From Candidatus Desulfofervidaceae bacterium (GTDB lineage Bacteria > Desulfobacterota > Desulfofervidia > Desulfofervidales > Desulfofervidaceae): DNA of 64,000 nt. The stretch lies in contig JAMOPI010000031.1 in the NCBI GenBank assembly GCA_027064585.1, positions 1-64,000 on the forward strand. The letters run 5' to 3'. Made by a program: the position numbers and the translations under genes. Below are positions 9,173 through 18,410 of this stretch, piece after piece (the first letter of the stretch is position 1; each line of letters opens with the position of its first letter). The notes beneath the pieces were generated by a model that saw only the letters and a list, made by a program, of their open reading frames with translations, ran no database searches and had not been told where the DNA came from.

Positions 9173-11482
9173 CTATAAAGAAAGACCCTTTAATTTAAGT
9201 TTTTTCTCCAGGAGCTTCTTTAATGTCTCTTTACCTTTTTCTTTTAATCTTTTTTCAATAGGTCCCTTATCTAATTTTATCTTGGGTGACTTTATATCGC
9301 CAGCAATAAGAAAGGGAACTAGGTAATTGCCTACATCATCTCTAGGCACAAAGGAAAAAAGCTTCTTTGCCTTTGATCCTTGGATCAACTCAGGACTTAG
9401 CCTAATCTGCGCTTTAAGGTCTAATTTTCCTTTTAATGAACTTTTTCCCTTTACCGAAATTCCGTATTCTTTTTGGTTGGCCTTAGTATTAATTCTCACA
9501 TTTCCATCTATTATATGTAAGCGTCCATCAAGCTGGTTAAAATGAAGATTGGCCAATTTAGGTATATCTAAAAAAGCAGCTATTTCTTTTAAGATTGAAT
9601 TACCATAAACAGTCCCATCTCTTACAGATACCTTTGCCTGCGCATTTAGGTATTTTTCCAGAAAACGTAGCGTAAATCCTTTACCCCCAAAGGCAGCTCT
9701 AGCTTCTCCCTCACCATCTATTCTCCCCAAATTAGACGGCAAAAACATAGTAGTAAAATTACCTATATTCACTTCTGTTAACTGGATTTTCCCCTGGTAA
9801 GCAAGATTTCTGAGATTTATTTTTCCCCATCCCTTTAAATTACCTCCTTGAAGTAATTTACCATAAATGGGTCTTAAAACAAGCACATCTTTTTGTAATA
9901 AATAAGGACAGATAAACCGGGTAAACTGAATTTTGTCATAACGAAGGTCATCTGAAGAAATTTTCCCCTTTGCTTCAAAGGGCAAATGGACAGACTGGCG
10001 GGTTTCGTTTGCATTAGATGGTGGGACAGAAATTGGTGCATTGATTTTAGATGGATTACCCTTAAGGACCAAATCCAGGTTTAGCACTCCCTTTAAGGCA
10101 GAAAACTCGGGAAAAAGAGAAGAAAAATCAGTCAATTCCAGGTGAGGTGATTGAATATTTAGTTTTATCCAGCTAGGCCTAGCCGTGCCTGCAAAGAAAA
10201 GTTTAGAATGGTTAAAGTTAAACTGACCTTGCATTAAAACCAGTTTTTTCTGAGAAAAATTGTAACGAAAGCCATTGGTTAGGCCTGCATGTAGTCCCCT
10301 TCCCATCCCCGTCTTGGTCTTCAAAATTAAATCAGACAAATTTAATTTTAATTCCCCCCTTAGACTAGTCTTGTAATCTGTCTTTATCTTCCCTTCTCCT
10401 TGTAAACTTCCCTTTATTACCTTTATCGGAAGCGGTTTGGGATAAATTTTTACCCAAGGAGTAATGTCTGGGGCGGAAAGATCAAATATAAAAATGGCCT
10501 TTTCTTTTCTAAAGTCGCCGTGGCCATTAAGAAGAATACCGTTTAATAAAAAGGTAAGCTTGGTAAGACGAAACCATTCTTTCTCATCTTCCCAATCCCC
10601 AGTCAGGTTACCCTTGAAGTTTAGCTTGGGTATCTTTTGGCCAGATGGCAAGATTAACTCCAGTCCTTGCCCAAGGATACTTCCGTTAATCTGGAATTTT
10701 TTAGGCACATCACTCTTTAAGTGAAGCGCAAGGATAATTCTTCCAGATACAGATTTAAGAAAATTGGAGAAAAGAGGAGCAAGGCCAGCAAAATTATCGC
10801 CAGAAAGCTTTAAATAAAGCTCGCCCGTTAGGTTAATAGGATTAATCTTGCCTTTTATTTCCCCGGGAAGGTCATTTAGCCTAAAGGAAGCCTTTAATGG
10901 GAAGGAATGATTAAGCCCAATATTTTGGGCCTCAAGGTCAATCTCAGTTAAATTTATCACCTTTTGAGCAACTAAATCTTGATAAAAGATTTGCCCATCT
11001 TCTATCTTCACCTTAGAAACCAAGAGAACAAAGGAAGTATTTCCTTTAGGAGAAGGATGAGGAAGGATTTTTTCTCCTTTTTTCTGAGGTTGTTTTAAAA
11101 GATCAGCAAAATTAAATTCACCTTTTTTGTTTTTAATGATATTTATAAAGGGCCTTTTAAGGACAAAAGTTCCTATTTCTAGGCGCTTGGCCAAAAGGGG
11201 CCAAAAGTGGTATTTCAAAATCAATTCATCGCAGCTAACAAATGTCTTTTGGGACCAGCCAGGCCGCTCTTTAAGCTTAAAACTTTTAATTTCAATCCCT
11301 TTAAAGAGGTTAAATCTTATTTTTTCTATCTCTACCCCTCGTCCCAAGCTGACTTCAAGCTTGGGAATAATGAACCTTTTTAGGCGTTCAGATGTAAAGT
11401 AAAAAGAAAAAAACAAATAAACCGAGATAAAAATTGCTAAAAGAGAAATAAAAATGCCTATTAATATCTTTTTTTTAGACAT
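9173..11482 (-). CDS. AsmA-family inner-membrane-anchored protein
   Basis: A 769-residue protein with a single N-terminal membrane helix (about 5-28) and a long periplasmic part made of repeated beta-strand segments. The block at about 620-690 (FLEKYLNAQAKVSVRDG, then KEIAAFLDIP and a predicted DGRLHI) is the C-terminal AsmA_2 region. AsmA-like proteins of Gram-negative bacteria belong to the bridge-like lipid-transfer group (AsmA, TamB, YhdP) and help move phospholipids to, or organise, the outer membrane. The frequent K and E ending is unusual. The first of the minus-strand unit that leads into the GH57 genes. Confidence 0.82.
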   Translation of the reverse strand: MSKKKILIGIFISLLAIFISVYLFFSFYFTSERLKRFIIPKLEVSLGRGVEIEKIRFNLFKGIEIKSFKLKERPGWSQKTFVSCDELILKYHFWPLLAKRLEIGTFVLKRPFINIIKNKKGEFNFADLLKQPQKKGEKILPHPSPKGNTSFVLLVSKVKIEDGQIFYQDLVAQKVINLTEIDLEAQNIGLNHSFPLKASFRLNDLPGEIKGKINPINLTGELYLKLSGDNFAGLAPLFSNFLKSVSGRIILALHLKSDVPKKFQINGSILGQGLELILPSGQKIPKLNFKGNLTGDWEDEKEWFRLTKLTFLLNGILLNGHGDFRKEKAIFIFDLSAPDITPWVKIYPKPLPIKVIKGSLQGEGKIKTDYKTSLRGELKLNLSDLILKTKTGMGRGLHAGLTNGFRYNFSQKKLVLMQGQFNFNHSKLFFAGTARPSWIKLNIQSPHLELTDFSSLFPEFSALKGVLNLDLVLKGNPSKINAPISVPPSNANETRQSVHLPFEAKGKISSDDLRYDKIQFTRFICPYLLQKDVLVLRPIYGKLLQGGNLKGWGKINLRNLAYQGKIQLTEVNIGNFTTMFLPSNLGRIDGEGEARAAFGGKGFTLRFLEKYLNAQAKVSVRDGTVYGNSILKEIAAFLDIPKLANLHFNQLDGRLHIIDGNVRINTKANQKEYGISVKGKSSLKGKLDLKAQIRLSPELIQGSKAKKLFSFVPRDDVGNYLVPFLIAGDIKSPKIKLDKGPIEKRLKEKGKETLKKLLEKKLKLKGLSL

Positions 11483-11545
11483 TACTTCTTCTCACAACAG
11501 TTTCATTCATTAATAATTCCCAATTAGTTATGTTCATCTTTATTA

Positions 11546-11573
11546 GGCCCATAGTCCATCTAGACTACGGGCC
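11546..11573 (-). terminator. Strong hairpin downstream of fbp
   Basis: An 11-base stem (GGCCCGTAGTC with GACTATGGGCC on the minus strand, one G-T pair) and a 6-base loop begin 12 bases after the fbp stop. No uridine run follows, so it may stabilise the mRNA end or need a factor rather than act as a classical terminator. Confidence 0.5.
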
Positions 11574-11584
11574 AGGCAAGTAAA

Positions 11585-12589
11585 TTAGCTGCTGTATTTT
11601 TTAATAAATTCTATAGCCTTTTGTACATCATAAGGACTGCCCAAGATTACTGGCACGCGCTGGTGTAAGCTTTCTGGAACAACCTCTAGGATACGTTGTC
11701 TACCTGTGGAGGCCATTCCTCCGGCTTGCTCAATCAAAAAGGCCATAGGATTGGCTTCATAAAGAAGACGCAGCTTGCCGTTGGGATTTTTCTCATCGGC
11801 TGGGTACATAAAGATGCCACCCTTTAACAAGGTGCGGTGCACATCGGCCACCATACAGCCAACATAACGGGAGGTATAGGGCCTTTTGGTCTCTGGATCC
11901 TTTTCTTTAAGCCAATCTACGTATTTTCTCAATCCTTCCTCCAGCCACCGCTTGGCGTTAGCTTCATTAACTGAATAAATCTTACCCTTTTCTGGAATCT
12001 TGATAGGATCGTGAGAAAGGAGATAGGTCCCCACACTCGGATCAAAGGTAAAACCATAGACACCATGGCCAGTAGTGTAAACAAACATTGTGCTTGAGCC
12101 ATAGATAATGTAACCTGCGGCCACCTGTTTATAGCCAGGTTGAAGCAGATCTTCTACTGCCCCCATTTCTCCCTCAGATATCTTTTTATGAATAGAAAAA
12201 ATCGTCCCGATGCTGACGTTAACATCAATGTTAGAAGAGCCATCTAAAGGATCAAAGGCAATAACATACTGCGCACCATTGGCCATAAGTACGGCCTCAT
12301 TCATCTCTTCTGAAGCAATGGCACAAAAGCGGCCAGAAGTCTTAACGGCCTCTAGAAAGATCTGATTGGACAACTCATCTAGCTTTTGCACCTTTTCACC
12401 TTGAATATTGATCTTACCAGTAAAGCCTAAGACATCTACCAAACCTGCCTTACGCACATGACTAGCAATAACCTGTGAGGCGATAGCGATTTGCTCCATG
12501 ATAATACTAAACTCACCCCTCGCCCCAGGGTGCTTCTTTTGTTCTTCTAAAATAAATCTGGATAAAGGCATTCCTAGCCTTTCACTCAT
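11585..12589 (-). CDS. fbp: Fructose-1,6-bisphosphatase class I
   Basis: A 334-residue enzyme that hydrolyses fructose 1,6-bisphosphate, the committed step of gluconeogenesis. The metal-binding FDPLDGSSNIDVN motif (about residue 113) and the substrate region EANPMAFLIEQAGG (about 280) are intact, and the length is normal. It follows the aldolase gene by 35 bases, so the two consecutive gluconeogenic enzymes are probably co-transcribed from the promoter at 14035-14062. Confidence 0.97.
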   Translation of the reverse strand: MSERLGMPLSRFILEEQKKHPGARGEFSIIMEQIAIASQVIASHVRKAGLVDVLGFTGKINIQGEKVQKLDELSNQIFLEAVKTSGRFCAIASEEMNEAVLMANGAQYVIAFDPLDGSSNIDVNVSIGTIFSIHKKISEGEMGAVEDLLQPGYKQVAAGYIIYGSSTMFVYTTGHGVYGFTFDPSVGTYLLSHDPIKIPEKGKIYSVNEANAKRWLEEGLRKYVDWLKEKDPETKRPYTSRYVGCMVADVHRTLLKGGIFMYPADEKNPNGKLRLLYEANPMAFLIEQAGGMASTGRQRILEVVPESLHQRVPVILGSPYDVQKAIEFIKKYSS

Positions 12590-12623
12590 CGTTGTCCTCC
12601 TTAAGCGGTCCTTTTTTACTTTT

Positions 12624-13997
12624 CTATATACCTTCTGGCTTAGGTGGTAATACCTTCACTGGTTTAATATATTTGTCTACATACCTTTTGGTATCAAATA
12701 CATTAAGTTTTTCAAACAATAGATGGAATTTTTTATAAAGATTATCTAATATCTCACTTTTTACCTCCTCAGGTAAGTCCCAGAAGGTCTTTTTAAACGG
12801 ACCAAAGGCCTTCTTGCGGGTCTTGTAAATAAATTGTTGTTCGGTCATGTCCTCTTTCCACTCAGATTTGAAATTTTCCTTGATGTAGTTATAAATCTCT
12901 TCTCTTATGTCTTCAGGTAAGTGGTCATAGATAATATTCTGAAAGCCTGTCGCTAGATGAATCTCAGAGGTACCTACCTCTGGGAACTTGTCAAACAATT
13001 CATCTGGAAGGGTAGAAGCACCGTGCTGCACTGCTCCAGACATGCCGTATTTTTTACGTGCCACCTCAGAAATACTGCGTAATACCTCAAAATCTAACTT
13101 CACCTTAGCTATCGTGCCATCAGGCAATGGAATACCACCATGGGCTGTTCCCGTCTGCACGCTGATCTTACTAATACCAGGCATTTCACCAAATTTCTTT
13201 AGTGTCTTTAGATATCCTTCCATAAAGGCCTCAAATTCTTCTACCGTAGAGTTTTTACCACCAATATGTCCAATTTCACCCCCGACAGAGATGGTAATTC
13301 CCTTTGGTTCTAAACCCCGGATAAAGGCCGTCATCTTAGCCGTACATTCGTAGTTTTCCTTTTGCTGTTCAATCAAGGTTGGACGCGCGTAATCTACCAG
13401 CGTGGAGGGATCAATGTCTATGTTATAAAAACCGGCCTCTATCGCCTCTTTGGTTATGGTCTTGATTGTTTCAAGCTCTGCCTCAGGGTTCTCAGCAAAT
13501 TTTTTGCGGTTAAACTGAAAATGATCCCCCTGAATAAAAACAGGTCCCCTAAAGCCTTCTTTGATGGCCGCTGCTAAGACACAGGCCGCATACTCAGAAG
13601 GTCGTTGCTCGGTATATCCAATCTCTGATTTGGCAATTTCAAAGATAAAGGCACCTACATCCTTTTCGTTAGCCAATTTGAATACCTGCCTGGCCACATC
13701 ATAGGTCATCCCCCGTAAATTCATGGCCGGAACAGTAAAACCACTAACTTCCTCCCTGCCCATAGCCATATACAAATCGTGGATAGAAGAAGGGATAATC
13801 CCTAAACTCAAGGCCAGGGCCCGAATACTCCACCTGGCTGCTTCTTTTAAGCCTTCATCTTCGGCAAAAACAGCCGTATACACCAATTCATCTATCTTTT
13901 CCTTTAACTTAGTTTCGTCCTTTACAACCAAATTATCCCCTTCCCATGTTGCCACTTCCATTAATGCCTGTTTTAATACATCTTTGTTCTCAAACAA
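12624..13997 (-). CDS. fba: Class II fructose-bisphosphate aldolase, long form
   Basis: A 457-residue zinc-dependent aldolase. Zinc ligands are visible in QGDHFQ (about residue 156), GGEIGHIGG (about 240) and QHGAST (about 324). The glycine-rich phosphate loop is also present. It is about 100 residues longer than common class II aldolases; the extra sequence is a helical N-terminal segment of some 85 residues and a C-terminal extension after 370, resembling the larger variants of anaerobes. Translation should begin at a TTG (13997): GGAGGTGG lies seven bases upstream and no ATG or GTG is suitably placed. With fbp it makes hexose phosphate from triose phosphate. Confidence 0.93.
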   Translation of the reverse strand: MFENKDVLKQALMEVATWEGDNLVVKDETKLKEKIDELVYTAVFAEDEGLKEAARWSIRALALSLGIIPSSIHDLYMAMGREEVSGFTVPAMNLRGMTYDVARQVFKLANEKDVGAFIFEIAKSEIGYTEQRPSEYAACVLAAAIKEGFRGPVFIQGDHFQFNRKKFAENPEAELETIKTITKEAIEAGFYNIDIDPSTLVDYARPTLIEQQKENYECTAKMTAFIRGLEPKGITISVGGEIGHIGGKNSTVEEFEAFMEGYLKTLKKFGEMPGISKISVQTGTAHGGIPLPDGTIAKVKLDFEVLRSISEVARKKYGMSGAVQHGASTLPDELFDKFPEVGTSEIHLATGFQNIIYDHLPEDIREEIYNYIKENFKSEWKEDMTEQQFIYKTRKKAFGPFKKTFWDLPEEVKSEILDNLYKKFHLLFEKLNVFDTKRYVDKYIKPVKVLPPKPEGI

Positions 13998-14034
13998 TGT
14001 TCTCCACCTCCCTTAGATTTTTTGCTTACTTTAA

Positions 14035-14062
14035 GATATAGGAGTTTAGGATTAAAAGTCAA
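14035..14062 (-). promoter_or_regulatory. Promoter of the fba-fbp unit
   Basis: On the minus strand TTGACT (14062-14057) and TATATC (14040-14035) are separated by 16 bases. It lies 38 bases ahead of the TTG start of the aldolase. Confidence 0.55.
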
Positions 14063-14129
14063 GAATTTTCATAAAACTATTTGAAATAAAATCAATATAA
14101 AATCATCACCCTCATCCTGGAGATAAATT

Positions 14130-14322
14130 ATAGTATTCCGCAAAAGGTAATATAAAATAAAGTCAATTCTCCTTTCTCTTTCCTTAAGACCTTAAAAATA
14201 TCATGCGGCCAAGGGTCTTCACGGGCTTGTTCTTAAGTGCATGAGCGAGCGGAACCCACTAATTTATGATTAGGCCTTGGGAGAAAAAGTCTCTCACAAG
14301 TTTAACTATGCGGCTAACCATA
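14130..14322. mobile_element. MITE-like element, short copy
   Basis: The left end starts TATAGTATTCCGCAAAA and the right end, read on the other strand, starts TATGGTTAGCCGCATAG. This gives imperfect terminal inverted repeats of about 17 bases. The internal part contains GCGGCCAAGGGTC and, near the right end, ATTTATGATTAGGCCTTGG. Ends and internal blocks match the longer element at 49006-49401 in the same order, while the unique middle differs. No coding capacity is visible. Confidence 0.65.
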
Positions 14323-14624
14323 AAATATTTTTTCTGTTGTTTTATCGTTAGTTCTGATCAGACATATTGTTTTTGTCTAAAAAGAGAAGAAAGAAAAAGA
14401 AAAAAAAAGTTCTAAAGGTGTTAGCAAAAAGGAAGAAGGAAAATTAATATTAACTAGCCTATATATTACATTTTTTTCTTTTTAAAAATCCCATTTTTTA
14501 GGAAGCTTTGAAAGAAATAACGCCATTTAAGGCTTTAGAAAAAAGTTTAAATTACCTTTAACGCATCTTCACCTAACAGAGCCCTTTTTGACTTTCACCT
14601 TATTTCAAGGTAAAAGGGCCAATC
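14323..14624. other. AT-rich intergenic stretch before the dnaA-like gene
   Basis: About 300 bases, strongly A+T rich, with long purine runs (14380-14410). I see no gene, no DnaA-box cluster and no RNA gene. A small inverted repeat around 14584-14621 (GCCCTTTTTGAC paired loosely with GTAAAAGGGCC) lies just before the ATG of the next gene and may influence its translation. Confidence 0.4.
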
Positions 14625-15980
14625 ATGAAGGAAACAGAAGGCCTTTTAGAAAAAGAGTGGCAACAGGTGTGTGCTTATTTGAGTGAGGTTGTGCCTTCAA
14701 ATCTATATACCCTTTGGATTAAACCCCTCAAACCTTTAGGTATAGAAAACGACCAAGTCATCATTGGATGTCCCAATTCCTTTGTTAAACAGTGGATAAA
14801 GGAACACTTTATTCACTACCTCCAAGAAGCTTGTAGAAGGTGTCGGCCTGAGTGTAAAAAAGTGGTGTTAAAAGTATTGAAAAGAAAAAGAGCTTCAACG
14901 AACGGCCAAAATAGGCGCTTTATTCAACCTTCTTTACCTTTAGCCCCTTCTCGTCCCTGCTTTTGTAAACACTTCACCTTTGAAGAATTTGTAGTAGGAA
15001 AACCAAATGCCTATGCCTATTCAGCCACTTATCATCTTGCCAAAGGAGAATTGGATCAACCCCTTTATCTCTATTCAGATACAGGTTTAGGAAAAAGTCA
15101 CCTCTCTCAGGCCGTAGGCAATTTCATCCTCAGTCAGCAGCAGAATTTACGTATCTTTTATCTCACCACCGAGGAATTTACTAATGAGATGGTCATGGCC
15201 CTTAAAACGAATTATATCTCTGAATTTAAAAAGAAATACCGTAACGAATGTGATATCTTAATCTTAGAAAATATCCACTTTTTAAGCGGCAAAGAAAAAA
15301 TACAGACTGAGCTTGCCTATACACTTGATGCCCTTTTAGAAGCCAAGAAGAGAATTATCTTTACTAGCCTTACACCTCCGCAAAAGATTCCTAGACTTAA
15401 AAAGGAGTTCAAATCCCGCCTGGAAAGTGGCGTATTTGCCTCCATCAATCCGCCGGATAAAGAAACGAGGTTTCACATCTTAAGAAAAAAGGCCCAGAGG
15501 GAAAAGATACATATCCCGGAGAAGGTAATTCAACATTTAACCGAAAAGATAAAAGGAGATGTAAGACGTCTAGAAAGTGCCTTAAAAAATGTAATAGCAC
15601 GGGCCATTGTCCAAAAAAGACCAATAGACCTTGAACTGGCAGAAGAAGTTATTGAGTTTTTTACAGAAAAACATCCACCTTTAGATATAAACACCATTAA
15701 AGAAGTGGTATGTGAACACTATCAGCTCAGCCCAGCCGAATTGATTTCTAAATCACGTAAAAGACGTATTGCTCAACCAAGAAGGGTGGCTATTTATTTG
15801 GCTAAAAGTATATTAGATATTTCTCTAACGGAATTAGGCAAATACTTTCACCGTCATCATGCCACTATTCTAAGTATTTTAAATACGGTAGAAAAGGAAA
15901 TTAATCGCCGTAGTCCTTTGGCGAAGGAAATTGTTTATCTCAAGGAAAAGATCACAAAAAGAGAGGACATTTCTTTATAG
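14625..15980 (+). CDS. Divergent DnaA-like replication initiator ATPase
   Basis: A 451-residue protein with full DnaA layout: domain I (1-80, WxxxCxYL and TLWIKPL), a linker, the AAA+ domain (about 115-330) and a helix-turn-helix domain IV (about 350-445). The Walker A loop is SDTGLGKSHL (151-160). The Walker B region reads ILILENIHFL where DnaA normally has LLIDDIQFL, so both acidic positions differ (Asp-Asp to Glu-Asn). The arginine-finger region SRLESGV is kept. The recognition helix reads FHRHHATILS instead of the usual GRDHTTV, so it would not be expected to read a standard DnaA box. No dnaN or box cluster is nearby. It is probably a second, specialised DnaA paralogue rather than the main initiator. 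Confidence 0.8.
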   Translation: MKETEGLLEKEWQQVCAYLSEVVPSNLYTLWIKPLKPLGIENDQVIIGCPNSFVKQWIKEHFIHYLQEACRRCRPECKKVVLKVLKRKRASTNGQNRRFIQPSLPLAPSRPCFCKHFTFEEFVVGKPNAYAYSATYHLAKGELDQPLYLYSDTGLGKSHLSQAVGNFILSQQQNLRIFYLTTEEFTNEMVMALKTNYISEFKKKYRNECDILILENIHFLSGKEKIQTELAYTLDALLEAKKRIIFTSLTPPQKIPRLKKEFKSRLESGVFASINPPDKETRFHILRKKAQREKIHIPEKVIQHLTEKIKGDVRRLESALKNVIARAIVQKRPIDLELAEEVIEFFTEKHPPLDINTIKEVVCEHYQLSPAELISKSRKRRIAQPRRVAIYLAKSILDISLTELGKYFHRHHATILSILNTVEKEINRRSPLAKEIVYLKEKITKREDISL

Positions 15981-15986
15981 CACTTT

Positions 15987-16871
15987 TTGTCGGATTATAG
16001 GTTGACAAATCGTGTTCTCTCAAGTAAACCAACAGATATGCGCAAGGTTGGCATTCACTACTTTTTATTCTTCCTTACCCTTCTCACTACTACCGCCGCC
16101 GGGGCATTTCAAGCTGGTTATAATCCTTTTACTACCCCTTGGAGTTTGATTAAGGGCTTGCCCTTTTCTCTAACCCTCATGCTCATTCTTCTTTCTCATG
16201 AATTGGGACATTATTTTGCTTCCCGTTACCATCGCATAACCGCCACCCTACCCTATTTCATACCAGCTCCCTCTTTGATTGGCACCTTTGGGGCCTTTAT
16301 TAAAATAAAGGATCCTATGCCCAATAAACGTATCCTTTTTGATGTGGGCATTGCCGGCCCTCTAAGTGGCATAGTTCTTTGTCTTCCTATCCTTATCTAT
16401 GGATTGATGCACTCTAAGGTTATCATTACTCCCCTTCCTTCTCATGGTCTTGTGCTTGGAGAAAATCTATTGCTAAAAATTCTGACCTACCTTATCTGGG
16501 GAAGTCTTCCTCCCAATGCCAATATTATTCTTCATCCAATGGCCTTTGCTGCCTGGATTGGACTTTTTGTCACGGCCTTAAATTTGATTCCGGTAGGGCA
16601 GCTTGACGGTGGACATGTATCTTACGCCGTCTTAGGAGAATATGTTCATGTCTGTTTGTCAAGAACAGCACTTATCCTTCTTCTCTCCCTTGGTTTCTTT
16701 ACCTGGGAAGGCTGGTTGATATGGGCCATACTTTTGATCTTCCTAGGCCTAAACCACCCTCCCCCTTTGGATCCTACTTTACCTTTAGACTTCAAGCGAA
16801 AGTGCCTTAGTATAGTTGCTTTAGGCATATTCATCTTGACCTTCACTCCTGCTCCTTTTGGCATGAGGTAA
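15987..16871 (+). CDS. Site-2 protease-like membrane metalloprotease (M50)
   Basis: About 294 residues with six or seven hydrophobic segments. The zinc motif HELGHYFASRYH lies in an early helix and the third zinc ligand in NLIPVGQLDGGH in a later helix, the pattern of S2P-type intramembrane proteases. This plant-EGY1-like subgroup has no PDZ domain. Such enzymes cut membrane-embedded substrates such as anti-sigma factors; the substrate here is unknown. The longest frame starts at a TTG (15987) six bases after the dnaA-like stop; an ATG at 16038 is an alternative and would remove 17 residues. Confidence 0.85.
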   Translation: MSDYRLTNRVLSSKPTDMRKVGIHYFLFFLTLLTTTAAGAFQAGYNPFTTPWSLIKGLPFSLTLMLILLSHELGHYFASRYHRITATLPYFIPAPSLIGTFGAFIKIKDPMPNKRILFDVGIAGPLSGIVLCLPILIYGLMHSKVIITPLPSHGLVLGENLLLKILTYLIWGSLPPNANIILHPMAFAAWIGLFVTALNLIPVGQLDGGHVSYAVLGEYVHVCLSRTALILLLSLGFFTWEGWLIWAILLIFLGLNHPPPLDPTLPLDFKRKCLSIVALGIFILTFTPAPFGMR

Positions 16872-16878
16872 TATTTTC

Positions 16879-16907
16879 TTGACTTTCTTGTAAACTAGCA
16901 GTATAAA
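16879..16907 (+). promoter_or_regulatory. Sigma-70 promoter for the HDOD gene
   Basis: TTGACT (16879-16884) and TATAAA (16902-16907) are exactly 17 bases apart and lie 35 bases before the start codon of the HDOD protein. Confidence 0.7.
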
Positions 16908-16941
16908 AAAACATATTAATTTTATTTCTTGGGGAAAAACT

Positions 16942-17757
16942 TTGAAGGAAGGCGAAATTAAAAGGCTAATTACTCATCTACCTACTTTTCCCCAAACAGT
17001 AAGAGAAGTGTTATGTCTACTTGATAATCCCAATATCACTAATGAAAAAGTTGCCTCAGCTATTGCTAAAGACCCCCATCTTTCTGCGCGGATTTTAACG
17101 ATCTCTAATTCTGCCTTTTATGGCTTTCCTCATCGGATTAGCAGTATCTCCCATGCTGTTTTGGTTTTGGGCTTGACCCTTATCAAAAGCGTAGTTTTAT
17201 CTACTACTATTTTCCATCTAGTTCCCTCAGCGGCTAAATGGCTTAAAGATCATGCCTGCCAAGTAGCTACTTTAACCTTTAACCTAGCTACCAATCTTCA
17301 GAAGAAACAATTGAAAAAACAAGAGATACGGTCAACACCCCTTGGAAAAATAGAATGGATATGGAACAGACACCTCCTTTCAAATGAGATTCCTACTATT
17401 ACCACGGCTGCCTTGTTACATGATATTGGCAAGTCCATTATCGCTATCCAACTACCTGAAAGGTTTGAAAAAATAAAGGAACTTTCCCAGCAGAAAAAAT
17501 GCTCTTTTATAGAAGCAGAAAGAGAAATTCTAGGCTTTGATCACACTGAAGTAAACAAAGTAGCCTGCGAGCATTGGCATTTTCCTGAAAATTTAAAATA
17601 CCCTATTGTCTGTCATCATTTAACTCTTGATGAAATTCCCCAAAAGATCTCACAAGCGACCATTCAACAATACACAGCCCTTATTCATATTGCTGATAGA
17701 ATAGCTAATAATAGTCCAGAATGGGAGGAAATAAAGAATTATCTCACTTCTATATGA
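16942..17757 (+). CDS. HDOD-domain signalling protein
   Basis: A 271-residue protein. Residues 10-100 carry HDOD features (LPTFPQTVREV, KDPHLSARIL, NSAFYGF and ISHAVLVLG). The C-terminal half retains an HD-like signature, LLHDIGK near 155, which many HDOD proteins have lost, so some metal-dependent phosphohydrolase activity is possible. HDOD proteins act in signalling and stress or cell-cycle control with unclear chemistry. Start is a TTG (16942) with GGGG eight bases upstream. Its 3' end overlaps the convergent nrdG by 19 bases. Confidence 0.88.
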   Translation: MKEGEIKRLITHLPTFPQTVREVLCLLDNPNITNEKVASAIAKDPHLSARILTISNSAFYGFPHRISSISHAVLVLGLTLIKSVVLSTTIFHLVPSAAKWLKDHACQVATLTFNLATNLQKKQLKKQEIRSTPLGKIEWIWNRHLLSNEIPTITTAALLHDIGKSIIAIQLPERFEKIKELSQQKKCSFIEAEREILGFDHTEVNKVACEHWHFPENLKYPIVCHHLTLDEIPQKISQATIQQYTALIHIADRIANNSPEWEEIKNYLTSI

Positions 17758-18410
17758 AAGCCTTGTTTGTTGCTTATAAAGTTTAACAATTTTTCCTTTG
17801 TATAGGTATTTTGTACATTATATTTGGGTGTAGGGTTGCATATTTGGAAAACAAGGGAGTAACCTGGCCCGACTATATCTATAATCTTTTCCAAATCTTC
17901 TAAGGTTAATAAGGCACTGTGTACCGTGGTACGAAACTCACAGGCAATTTTACTTTCTTTTATTAATTGTAGGCATTCTTTTATAATTTCTACAGGAAAG
18001 TCTTTTTGGATAATCCGTGAATACTTCTCCCAAGGGGCCTTAATATCCATGGCAATAAAGTCAACGAGTCGCTTCTCTATCAGCAACCGCAGCATCAAGG
18101 GATTTGTGCCATTAGTATCCAGCTTTACCGCAAGCCCCATCTCCTTCAGCCATGCACAAAAAGAAGGTAAATCCTTGTGAATGGTAGGTTCGCCCCCGCT
18201 AACAACTACACCATCTATAATCCGCCGTCTGGCTTCCAAAAAGGCTTGTAGTTGATCCTGGGTAAAGGGCGTTTCTCTTTTCTCTACCAGCCGATAGTTA
18301 TGACAATAAAGGCAGCGGAAGTTACACCCTTGGGTGTAAATTACCGCTGCCAAACGCCCAGGATAGTCAATTGTAGAAAGGGGGGTTACACCACCGATAT
18401 TAATCTGCAT
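17739..18410 (-). CDS. nrdG: Anaerobic ribonucleotide reductase activating radical-SAM enzyme
   Basis: A 223-residue radical-SAM protein. Cys29, Cys33 and Cys36 (CNFRCLYCHN) bind the 4Fe-4S cluster and VVSGGEPT supplies the SAM-binding GGE motif. It generates the glycyl radical on NrdD. The gene abuts nrdD (shared base at 18410), so the pair forms one unit. The length is longer than the short E. coli NrdG and nearer the type with a full barrel, as usual in anaerobes. Confidence 0.95.
   Translation of the reverse strand: MQINIGGVTPLSTIDYPGRLAAVIYTQGCNFRCLYCHNYRLVEKRETPFTQDQLQAFLEARRRIIDGVVVSGGEPTIHKDLPSFCAWLKEMGLAVKLDTNGTNPLMLRLLIEKRLVDFIAMDIKAPWEKYSRIIQKDFPVEIIKECLQLIKESKIACEFRTTVHSALLTLEDLEKIIDIVGPGYSLVFQICNPTPKYNVQNTYTKEKLLNFISNKQGFHIEVR

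Noticed and set aside
14000-14624. Possible chromosomal origin next to the dnaA-like gene
   Set aside because: No cluster of TTATCCACA-type boxes is visible, dnaN is absent and the protein itself has a changed DNA-reading motif.
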